Of a stretch of 64,000 nt of DNA, positions 1 through 9,700 are shown one piece after another. The stretch spans positions 62,001 to 126,000 of the forward strand of contig CANTFL010000148.1 in assembly GCA_947650285.1 (NCBI GenBank), in the 5' to 3' direction. A model generated the notes under the pieces. It was given only the letters and a program-made list of their open reading frames with translations. It had not been told where the DNA came from and ran no database searches. The position numbers were made by a program, and so were the translations under genes. Numbering within the stretch: position 1 is the first letter of the stretch; each line of letters opens with the position of its first letter. The DNA comes from Hyaloperonospora brassicae (taxonomy: Eukaryota; Oomycota; Peronosporomycetes; Peronosporales; Peronosporaceae).

Positions 1-638
1 GGTATACACGACATACAACAAAACTGTAATTTGACCATGTCAAGTTGCACACGACGTCCGTCTCTCTTCGTTCCATGTGTCACCCTATCACATGGCGTCC
101 ACCTCTTTTCGACCCATCTGTCACCTTGTCACATAATCAGCCAATCAGGTGAGGTCGGACTTACCTGTAACAGGTATTGCACTTGAAATGCAGAACATGC
201 TTGACCCGTCAGAAAGAGCATATTCTAGCAAAGAGTTCGTTGTTACAGCATTTTATGTTTCGGTCCCACGAAGCGTATAACTATCAGGAATGTGCCTACC
301 TACGCAAACAAATGCTTTGGCACAAGAAAGTGTACGTCCATTGCCGATGGCGGTGAGATGCAAACTGTTGATCCCTAGGTTCATGTACAACACGAGATAG
401 GATGGGAGTAAGACGTGCGCGATGGTCCTAGTGTGCCCATATCGGCGGTTTGTGGGGGGGCTACCCGGGCGTGGTGGAGCCGGGACACTGCGATGTGACG
501 GATGTAGGATTCGCACTGGAACCTTGACCTGGTATCAGCTGGAAAATGCCACCCCAAAGTCCCACCTTCCCTGGGGCTGCAGCTAGTCGGCAAACCTACG
601 CGTCAGATGTAGCCGGCTCTTGCCGTTTTGATGACTGT
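1..638. other. Left flank, no gene recognised
   Basis: Only short open frames lie here (for example 253-516 and 381-593 on the minus strand). They have no family motif that I recognise and look like chance or decayed sequence. The stretch ends directly at the first base of the 5' LTR of element E1. Confidence 0.4.
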
Positions 639-1170
639 TGTAACGGGGTTACACGTCGACTGGTAGTCGACAATAGGTGTGGTGCACACAAGGGATGGGA
701 TCCCCTTTTAAAGTGATATTAGAACACAGTATTAATTGTTGAAGACTGATGTCGGTCAACCATTGATTACGAGATCTTATGAGAGGTTTATTTAGGACAT
801 TAGCGAGTAGGTTAATTACGTTGTTCTAAGGTGTTCTTTGTGGTTAAAAGAAGAAATAAAGCTCAGTTCTTATTTTGATCCAATAGACACGTGCCTCTCT
901 GAGGCGTCCTGCGATCGTTTAGGCAATAGCAACGTCTTGTTAAGGCATCTACTCCTTGTGCACTATGTGCGTTTGATTCTTTGTATCGTTTGGTCCCCCT
1001 GGAACAGGGACCGTAAGCTATCTGAGCTTGTTGACTCATTGAGTCGGGTTCTTAAAATCGAACCTCAGCTCTCTGAGCTGTTGACTCTTTGAATCGGGTT
1101 CGTAGAACCAAAGTTGCTCATTGAGCGTTAAGTCTTTCTCTGACTTGAGGAGCTGTGTAGCTCCGCTACA
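639..1170 (+). repeat. E1 5' LTR
   Basis: 532 bp, starting TGTAACGGGG and ending CCGCTACA. It aligns along its length with 7847-8327. It is about 50 bp longer because the block around 1028-1105 (GAGCT, TTGACTC, GAGTCGGGTTC) is duplicated in tandem here and single in the 3' LTR. The first 15 bases form a small hairpin (TGTAAC, loop GGG, GTTACA). A second one follows at about 653-669 (GTCGACT, loop GGT, AGTCGAC). Confidence 0.85.
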
Positions 1171-1189
1171 CTTCGTAGCACTTGTAGTC
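1171..1189 (+). other. E1 primer binding site candidate
   Basis: Directly downstream of the 5' LTR lies TCGTAGCACTTGTAGT (1173-1188). This closely matches TGGTAGCACTTTGTAGT at the same place in E2. The position and the conservation between two families support a minus-strand primer site for a tRNA whose 3' end resembles AGTGCTACCA. The tRNA is not identified. Confidence 0.5.
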
Positions 1190-1228
1190 AATCTACGCCT
1201 GAGTCATCACGACAGATCCTCTGTGAGG

Positions 1229-2262
1229 ATGGGGCCATCCACACCCCTCTCTGAGGCCCAAAAGGTAGCGCTTGATAAGCTGACCGCGGCCGTAGGCCCA
1301 GAGTATGTGGAGTTTCTAGCTGCACAAGGTCCCGATGTGCTCAATGCACGAGTCGAGACCTTATGACGTATGAAACGGCCCTGTTAGGGCAGGTTCAAAA
1401 CCAAGTAGCGTCGGCTATGCCGACACGCTACGTGGCAACGCCACCAGAAGAGGCTAAGCCTCGTCCCCTTCGGTTGGACGCTAAACATTACTCCGGGAAG
1501 GAGGGGGAAAACCTGAACCTCTGGATGCGTGAGATTGAGATGGCCATGAGCTCTGGCCTTATCTCACTGGAGTACCAGCGGGTCTTGCTGGCTATCTCCA
1601 AGCTCGATGGAGGAGCTAGGGAGTGGGCTCTGACGTGTGGCACGTCGGTCGACTTGGCGTTTCCCACATGGGATTCTCTCAAGTAAGACCTTTTGCGAGT
1701 TTTCTCGCCGCCTAACCAGGATTATCGCGTGCGCTCACGCTTCTTGTCCACCCGTCAGGGTAAGAATGAGCTAACGAACTATGTCCAAGAGTTGAGAACT
1801 CTGATGGCTGCTATGCAGTCTGACCCTTTCCCTGAGACAGTCTATGTGACTGTCTTCATGGAAGGTCTTCGTAATGGCGTTGCCAGTACCGAGGTATTTC
1901 GGTTCCATCCCTCTACTTTTGAGGAGGCTGTTAGCATCGCTCAAAATGCTAAGCACAACTTCAAGTAGGCCAGACTTGGTTGGAATGGGTACAACCCAAG
2001 CTTTGCGAGGGCAACCTCTGCGAGCACCTCGGCTTACTGTAAGCCAGAACCGATGGATCTCAGCCATGATGAAGATGAAGGTGAAGCGGGGCTTCATGTT
2101 GCAGAGCAACGACAGAAAGTGAAACGCTGTTATATGTGCGGAAGCACTAAAATATTTCGTCCCACTTGTCCTTTGCGTAAGCAACAACCGACTCCTATGG
2201 GTCGAAAACCCAGCCCCAACCAGAAACCTGGTATGACACGGGATAACGTCGACAACCAGTAG
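1229..2262 (+). pseudogene. gag: E1 gag, broken
   Basis: The nucleocapsid/capsid polyprotein of E1 begins at ATG 1229 (MGPSTPLSEAQ...). The reading frame changes near 1363. It then continues in one frame through 2262, interrupted by TAA at about 1684 and TAG at about 1966. The capsid-like part contains LNLWMREIE and the FRSRF/ELTNYVQELRTL region. The C-terminus has a CCHC-type knuckle (CYMCGSTKIFRPTC) in which the histidine position is not conserved. In the family this protein packages element RNA. Here it could not be made full length. An E2 gag of 384 residues is the intact comparison. Confidence 0.8.
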
Positions 2263-2399
2263 GTGCGGGGCGCCCTACTGGGGTAGAACTGAGTTCTGTC
2301 ACTTCTCTACGAGTTAGTGTGAAACAAAGATTAGCCCCACCGAGCTCTTTGCCCGCCAGCACAGAGCGTGGACCAAGCCTGGCTTGTTAGTCGCCGAGG

Positions 2400-5300
2400 C
2401 GAAAGTTGAAGGCTTTGAGAAGCATTGGTCGATCCTAATCTACTCCGGAGTATCATGCAATTATGCTCGACGTCGTTTCCTTGAATGAAGTTAGCGATAT
2501 GCTGAAGCGTTCAAAGCGCATGAAGGTGATTCGATCACCGTTCGTTTATCGACTAGTAGTCGCGTCACGGTGCCTAAAGTTCCGTTGAACTTATGTGTGA
2601 AGTTTTTGGACTTTGACAGCATTGAACGCTGTCTTGTCCTCGGCTTGGATTCGAGATACGATCTCATCCTGGGTATGGCTTGGCTTGAACGCCATGAGCC
2701 ATGTACTGATTGGAGGTCTAAGACCTTAGGCTCCACGCGCAATGTTTCTAGAGAAGCTTTGAAGAGTCATGAACCCACCTTTTCTAGGCAACAAAAGCGT
2801 TATTGGCGCGAGCCATTGACGGAAGATGTCAATGTGCTGGACATTGGTATGTCAGAGTTAATTAACTCCAATAACAATGACATCCATATTGAGCGGAGAT
2901 CTTTCACCGTATTTGAATTGAGTTATGCTCTGTTGAGTGATAATCGTTGTGATAATGAGTCACTGCATGCTGCAGGCATGGTTGGCCTAGGGCCGAGACA
3001 TCAAGAATGTAATTCCTCTGATGTGAGTGGGGTGGCACGTAACATCCCACCGAGTGAGGGCGGCCGAGGGGGCACCTCACTGAATGTCGGTAATGACATT
3101 GATGGCGAGAATCCAGAGTGTTAAGGGCTAGGCCCGAACGCTGTACGTGAAGTGGTACGTGTGAATCCGCTGGGTGAAGTGTTCGAGCTACGTAACACTT
3201 CACCAGATGTCGTTCAAGACATGAGCTTTCGTATTGAGCGTACTAAGATGAATAGCAATCACGGGGACCCTACTGTCCCGTCCTCTAGGAGGCGTAAGGT
3301 TTCTTTGAGGAAACAATCTTAGCGTAGGGTGGCAACTGTTAAGCGCCCAACGTCTAAGAAGTCACGAAGTGATAATAGTAATAATACACTATATACACTT
3401 GTCAATGGGTTGACTGGCCAGATTGATGGCAATATTAGTCTTGAGACTCTTCCATCCTTGGATACTCTCTTTGAACTAGACGAAATGTCTGACGGCGAAT
3501 TTAGCCAAGCCTTACAGGCAGGAGAATTATCCGAGTTAGTGGTCATTCGGCCGGATATTGAGTTGAACTCATCCTCGTTATTGGACGAGTCTGTCTTTGA
3601 GGACACAAAGGCGGCATTGTATACCCGTAGTGGATCGTCGATCCTTAAGGATCCTCTAGATCCTTTCTATCCTTTGGTAAAGAAATTTCAGGACGTGTTG
3701 TGTCACAACCCACCGTCCGTCTTGCCTCCCGATAGAGGTGTACGTCATGAAATTGACTTGGTTCCTGGAACTAAATACTGCGTAACACGGCAGTGACCGT
3801 TGCCGAAGGAACAGTGTGACGTCATTGACGACTTCTTTCGTGCAAAGCACGCGGCAGAAATGGTACGTGAGAGAAAATCTCCCCATTCCACACCGACCTT
3901 CTGTGTCAAAAAGCCCAATGGGAAGTGGTGCATTGTTCATGCTTACAATAAGCTTAATGCGGCCACCATCCCGGCTCAGACACCAATTCCGAGGAAGGAT
4001 GTTCTTTAGAACAATATGGTGGGATGTAAAATGTACAGTGCGCTCGACTTAGTCGATGGTTATTTTCACCTATAATGCGAGAAAGCGATATTCCGCTGAC
4101 AGCGGTCAGCACTCCACGCGGTATGCTCTGGGAGTGGCTTGTGATGCCGCAAGGGTTATCAAATGCCCCGGCTACATTTAATCGTCTTGTGACACAATTG
4201 TTCAGACCTCACCGAGGTTATGCACAAACATACTTTGATGACATCTTTGTTCATAGTCGTGCTATGAACGGTCGGTCAGATGTGGACAATCACATTGACC
4301 ATTTACGAGCGGTGATCGAGTACATGCGCACGAATAAGTTGTACGCCAACGCGTCTAAGTGCATCTTTAATGCGGAAGAAATTCCCTTTTAAGGGTGATT
4401 TATTGGTAAGCGAGGCCTTAGAGCGGATCCCGCTAAGGTAAAAGTCACAGTTGATTGGCCGGTTCCAAAGAACCAAATCGACTTACTTAAGTGGCTTGGC
4501 CTTGCCAATTACTTGCACAACTACAGTGCGAATTACGCAGATATGGCTCGGCCATTATCCAATCGCCTTAAAAAGGATGTGGAATGGTGCTGGACTAGCA
4601 CTGAGCATGATGCTTTTCAAGCAGTAAAGAAGAGTCTCCCTCATGCGCCAATCTTGGCTTTGCCTGATCCTGATCGATCTTTCAGTGTCGTCTGTGACGC
4701 ATCTGACTTTGCCATAGGAAGCGCTCTGTTACAGACATATTCTGATGGACGGCAACGCGTCATTGCGTTTGAGTCTCGGCAGCTGAAGGCTGCAGAAAAG
4801 AACTATCCTGTTCATGACAAAGAGCTACTTGCAATGAAGTATGCTCTCGTCAAATTCAGAGTTCATCTTCTCGGCTTCAATCCGTTTGTGATCTATACCG
4901 ATTTTGCGTCACTACGCACTGCGACCCAGTCGCCTCACCTCTCTCAGAGACTGGATCGTTGGCTTTCGCTCTTTGCCGAGTACAACTTCGAGGTTAAGTT
5001 TAGGCCGGGCAAGCAGAATGCTTTGGCTGATGCGTTTTCACGCAGGCCTGACTATGAGCTTGCTCATGTTACGACTCTGTCGTCGTCGGTCACTGACCTC
5101 ATCTGTACGGCATATGCCAAGGATGAACACTGTGTAGCTCTGCTACGTGCTCTAGGGAGCGAGGAGTTTAAGGACTCAGACATAGAATTGTCGGCACGAT
5201 TACGTGCGAGGCTACATCGATATTCGATTGATCAAGGCCTGTTGTGATACAGCACGGACGTTGAGGATGCCCCTCGCATCGTTGTCCCTCATGATGAGGA

Positions 5301-6440
5301 GTCGATGTATCAGATCCTCTTCGAGGCACATGATACTGCGGTGAGTGGTCATCTCGGTCGTGAAAAGACCTACGGCTCAGATAGCCAATGCTATTGGTGG
5401 TCCAAACTATACAAATGGGTGAGCACATATGTGCGTACGTGTGAAACGTGTCAACTGATGAAACCCTCACCTCAAGCGGCCGCGCCGCTGGCTAGTTTGC
5501 CTATATCCAAGAGGGGTGTTGGGAGTCCATCAGTATGGACTTCCTGTTCGGATTACCGAAGGATTCGTATGGAAATACGGGTATTGTGGTATTTGTTGAC
5601 CGTTTGAGCAAGATGGCTCATTTAGCGGCGGTTCCAGATACCATTGATGGTGAAGGTACAGCTACGCTGTTTATTGATCGAGTGTTTCGACAACACGGTT
5701 TGCCGTTGGCAATTGTCTCTGATAGAGATCCTCGCTTCACTGGGAAGTTTTGGAAGTCCATCTTCAAGGTGCTCGGCGCACGATTGGACATGTCCACAGC
5801 AAATAATCCGCAAACCGATGGTCAAACCGACCAAGTGAATCGCATCATCGGTGACATCTTGCGCAGTGTTTGCGCTGAAACGCCAAAGCGTTGGAGTTCG
5901 ATGCTCCCTGTCGTTGAGTTTGCGTTGAATAACGCCGTGCATGCCTCCACCGGCTACACACCATTTTATGTGAATGGTCTCACACACCCTCGCGTTCCGT
6001 TAACGCTACCACTACGTGGTTCAGGGCTTGGTGGGGAAGGCGTCGCCGATAGGCTTGCTGGTATCAGCCCTTCTACTGTTCGAAAACAGGTAAGCGAGTA
6101 TTTTGCAACGCAACTGAATGTCGTACGACATGTGCGTGACGCACTGGCTGATAGCCAATACAAGCAGAAGGAACAAGCTGATGCTAAAGGCAGAGGTTGT
6201 ATTGAACGTTATGAGGTCCGATACCAAGTTCTACTCAATGCTAAAAACCTACCTACAAATGTAGTGTCTGCTGTCTTCAAGACAAAGTTGCGCCCGCGCT
6301 TCATTGGACCATTCACGGTCGTCGCCTAGAAGGGACTTGCGTCTACGCTCAACCTTCCGCGCAAAATGCGCACAACCCCGTGTTCTACGTTGGTTTGCTT
6401 AAGCCGTACCGGGGTCCGTCCCACGTGAACTTGGAGGCGC
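2400..6440 (+). pseudogene. pol: E1 pol (protease, RT, RNase H, integrase), broken
   Basis: The domain order is read from fragments. The protease is near 2440-2700 (YSGVSC in place of the D-S/T-G box, then LILGMAWLERHEP). The RT runs 3700-4500 (IVHAYNKLNAATIPAQTPIPR, then TYFDDIFVHSRA with an intact FDD core at about 4232). RNase H lies at 4680-5050 (VVCDASDFAIG, VHDKELLAMKYAL, YTDFASLRTA). The integrase zinc finger is near 5340-5460 and its core at 5535-5990 (MDFLFG, SDRDPRF). In-frame stops occur near 3793, 4006, 4389 and 5245, and frame changes near 4070 and 5520. The catalytic glutamate of GQTE reads Asp (GQTD). This copy cannot encode a functional polyprotein. Confidence 0.88.
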
Positions 6441-7735
6441 TTGCGCCGCATAGGTTGGCCTTGCCATCGGTTGCTGAATCCGTATCAGGAGGTTAAGCTG
6501 AGCCTCCATCCGGGCTTGGCCCGAATCCAGTGCCTGGACACGGGCTTGGCCCAATCCCAACACCTCAACCCGGGCTCGCATCGCGTCAAACGCACTCTGG
6601 GTCTTACCCAATGTCTCACGGAGACCACTCATCTCGAGAAGCATCTTCTCATGCTCCTCCTTCGTTATGCCGACCACCTCCGACGCTGCTTGATGAGCAA
6701 GGGAACCGCCAGTTCCGTGTGGAGCGACTCCTGAAACAACGTTGTTGTTAGGGTCAATACTAGTATCTGGTGAAGTGGAGAGGGCACCCGGAGTCGGAGA
6801 CCTCATGGGAGTTTAAGATACCCCTTCGGCAGGATTGCCCATACGCCGTGGATGTTTTAGAACATCTCGGCAAGGGTTCTCCTGTGATGAAAGACGCTCT
6901 TTAACATTTGTGGTGGAAGCAGGTGGGTATTTAGGAACCGCTTAACCAACACTCACATCAGCCGGCACAGCCGGATCATAGCGTGTGCGAGTTTGCAACT
7001 AGCCTCTGGCCTTAAGCTTGGCGTATATATACCGAAGGTTTCGTTCTAGACGAACATCTACTACATCGGCACTTGCTCTGAGAGCTAACACGCTGCTGAG
7101 GTGTCGTTTCTGATGCACCCAGCGAACAAAAGCGTTGTCTTCTTCCTCCTGAGATTCGCCTGCGAATAGGAGGATGGGTATACCCTTCATCGGTGGAACC
7201 GGTGCACCCCGTGCTTGCGTGCCAAGTCGCAACTTGTATTGACTCTGAGTCGTCAAAAGAGGTTGCATGTGTCTCTTGCAAAGTACCTGTCTACTCTCCA
7301 CCTCATCAAGAGATGTTGGCTCAGCGCCAATGGCCCACGTTGCCAGAGAACGGCCTGTCATTTTTTGGCGTATACGTTCTTCCACAATGAGTGGAGCGAA
7401 CAGATAGTCACGGTGACCCTCAAGGGTTGCAGCAAGCTTCGCATACGGCGCTGAGCGCTCCCCTCTCGTTGGAAAGCCAATTGTTGTTGATCATCGAGTG
7501 GATTGGTGATGATTGCATCGCCCACGATGGGTGCTTGATGCGGCGCCGATAGCGCGTTGTCTACGCCATTCTCGGCAAAAAGGGGCTGGGTGCAGTATGA
7601 GGCGGTGCATCTTGCACTGGTGAGTCGGACATTGTCCTAACTTCACCATGGATATCGGTATCGCTACCATAACCCACCTCCACATCTATGCCGAGTTAGG
7701 AAGAGAGAGTCGAGAACTCATTGGGTGGCGATGCC
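6399..7735 (-). pseudogene. E1 antisense ORF between pol and the 3' LTR, broken
   Basis: Read on the minus strand from ATG near 7735, pieces in changing frames follow each other. The first begins MASPPNEFSTLSS and contains the acidic DVEVGYGSDTDI. Next come a piece ending near 7400, a 128-residue piece (6999-7385) and a 135-residue piece (6399-6806). The last contains a predicted helical, coiled-coil-prone stretch (KMLLEMSGLRETLGKTQS...). The location, orientation and the DVEV-x-Y motif match the long antisense ORF of E2 (DDPDVEVIYSGESDV). I infer a shared ancestral antisense gene. Its function is unknown. Several stops and frame changes show it is no longer intact in this copy. Confidence 0.5.
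6660..6880 (+). pseudogene. E1 chromodomain tail of pol
   Basis: After the GPF module (RPRFIGPFTVV, to about 6329) the plus strand reads a chromodomain. It runs FRVERLLKQ, then (through two stops) YLVKWRGHPESETSWE. Chromodomains at the integrase C-terminus are known to steer chromovirus insertion into marked chromatin. The antisense ORF fragment 6399-6806 overlaps the same DNA on the other strand, the arrangement seen in E2. Confidence 0.75.
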
Positions 7736-7834
7736 ATGGTGTTTCGTGTTTTGCAAACCGTGAAGGTTGAAGCGCCCACACACCTTACTATTCGAGGAAA
7801 GAATTCGATTGACGTTTTGTGGTAATGTCAGTCT

Positions 7835-7846
7835 GGTGGGAGAGGG
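7835..7846 (+). other. E1 polypurine tract
   Basis: GGTGGGAGAGGG lies directly before the TGT of the 3' LTR, the expected place of the plus-strand primer for reverse transcription. Confidence 0.6.
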
Positions 7847-8327
7847 TGTCACGGGGTTACACGTCGACTGGTAGTCGACAATAGGTGTGGTACACACAAG
7901 GGATGGGATCCCCTTTTAAAGTGATATTAGAACACAGTATTAATTGTTGAAGACTGATGTCTGTCAACCATTGATTACGAGATCTTTTGAGAGGTTTATT
8001 TAGGATATTAGCGAGTAGGTTAATTACGTTGTTCTAAGGTGTTCTTTGTGGTTAAAAGAAGAAATAAAGCTCAGTTCTTATTTTGATCCAATATACACGT
8101 GCCTCTCTGAGGCGTCCTGCGATCGTAAGGAAGTAGCAACGCCTTGTTAAGACAGCTACTCCTTGTGCATTATATGCGTTTGATTATTTATATCGTTTGG
8201 TACCCCTGGAACAGGGAACGTAAGATCTCTGAGCTTGTTGACTCTTTGAATCGGGTTCGTAGAACCAAAGTTGCTCGTTGAGCGTTAAGACTTCCTCTGA
8301 CTTACGGAGCTGTGTAGCTCCGCTACA
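7847..8327 (+). repeat. E1 3' LTR
   Basis: 481 bp, TGTCACGGGG to CCGCTACA. It matches the 5' LTR with scattered substitutions and without the extra tandem block. The amount of difference fits an old insertion. Confidence 0.85.
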
Positions 8328-9094
8328 ATACCTACCCCCTTCAAACATGTCCACACTAAAGGAGACACCCCGTGCAGGTAAAGGGGTCGAATTACTGGCT
8401 CTTCGGAGCTTGTTTCTATCCGTTTCCGCATATGGGATCCAGATGGGAAGTCATTCGAATGTACCGAGAACCAGAAACCAGAGTTGGTGAGCAGAGACAG
8501 GCATTCGTGATAGAGACATGCATTCGTGATAGAAAGCGGAGAGTAAGTGGCAGAAAGTGACGACCGACTGGCCGAGTAGTGACTATGAAGCAGTGTTCTA
8601 CAGACGCGGCTGATTTCTAGTTGTACAGAAGTATGCGTAGCACCGGCGCATTAAGCTTTCACACACAAATTTACTATAAAACTAGAAGTAGTAAAAGTGA
8701 GGTTTATTCAGGAACAATTAGCTACCAGCAATACCCTTTTACTATCAAACTAATAATCACAATCTCAACCTTCAGTCTTGATACCTCTCTCTATCTTACC
8801 AGTACACGTCAGCTTTTACACGTATTGATACCGACAAGACGGAGCCGTGCAATGTGGTACAGTCCGAAAGGCCCTCTGAAGCTCACGACAGAAAAGTGTC
8901 ACAAACCGTATTAGAAGCTGACGACCGCAAGCCCGACTGCAAAGGCTTGTTTGGTTGCCACCGCCCCTCAAGTTTATATACGCATAAAGCATTAAGCTGC
9001 AACGCACTCCCTCTTTTTCATTTGCGCTGCAACATCTCCGAGTCAGTGGAGTCCTTGCCTGACTGATGATACGCTCTAGCTACGATCCGCCATA
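8328..9094. other. Gap between E1 and the effector pseudogene
   Basis: No gene recognised. Short frames at 8278-8560 and 8621-8914 have no motif. The 3' part directly precedes the effector start and may hold its former promoter, but no clear element is visible. Confidence 0.35.
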
Positions 9095-9700
9095 ATGGTA
9101 AAGGTCTTTTCTCTCCTAGCTCTAGTGCTCGCGGTGCCAGATGACAGTAGCGATCTATCGGCTCAAGCTGCAATGACGCTGGCTGAGACAATGGCGACGA
9201 ACTTGGACTCACCTCCGCTATCGAAGTCTCGCACCATACGTGTGGATGGAGTGAATCATGCCTCTGGAGACAAGAAACGCGGAGAAAACTTGGGTGCAAG
9301 CTGGTTGGACGAAGCAAGAGGCTTGAAGCAGCCACTGGTCCGTTCCGCGCCAATCGATGGACAAGAGCTGTGAATGTTCCTATCGTTTATCACAAACGCG
9401 AAGAGCTGGTTCGCTCCGGATGCCATTGCCGAGCGTCCTAGATTTCTGCAAACGATGGAGACGACTAAAAAAGGACAACCGCATGATCGATTTGATGAAT
9501 TGTTTATCGCACCGATCAACCATAAGGAAGTCGTCCAGATCAAGGTGCAACGTCGTAACGGTGAAGTACTCGCTGCAGCAGCACAAAGGGAGGCTGAACG
9601 GTTTCGTTTGAACCAAGAGCGACTGGGGGCCGGTATGCGAGAGCTTGGAAAATACTTATGTGCAACGATACAACGGATCAATGGCATAAATGTCACCTGA
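9095..9700 (+). pseudogene. RxLR-type secreted effector, pseudogene
   Basis: The frame opens with a short signal-peptide-like N-terminus (hydrophobic core at residues 4-14). At residues 46-49 it has RTIR, in the place and context of the RxLR host-targeting motif. At residues 58-64 it has GDKKRGE, in the place of the dEER motif, followed by ASWLDEARGLK, wording common just after dEER in oomycete effectors. A TGA stops the frame after 92 codons (9371-9373). The same frame then stays open for another 108 codons to 9700. I infer an effector gene inactivated by one nonsense codon, with both leader motifs also degenerate. RxLR proteins are secreted by the pathogen and act inside plant cells; the target is unknown. 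An alternative is a truncated 92-residue secreted protein. Confidence 0.6.

Larger units (their letters stand above)
639..8327 (+). mobile_element. E1: degenerate Ty3/gypsy LTR retrotransposon
   Basis: The order is LTR, primer site, gag, protease, RT, RNase H, integrase, chromodomain, an antisense ORF region, purine tract, LTR, all read on the plus strand except the antisense ORF. Both LTRs start TGT and end ACA. All coding parts are recognisable, but they carry many in-frame stops and several frame changes, so the copy is dead. The five bases outside the two ends (ACTGT on the left, ATACC on the right) do not match. The target duplication is therefore lost, or the ends come from recombination between copies. 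It belongs to the chromodomain-bearing gypsy group typical of oomycetes and is a different family from E2 (38805-46787). Confidence 0.9.

Noticed and set aside
639..8327. Target site duplication for E1
   Set aside because: ACTGT on the left and ATACC on the right do not match.
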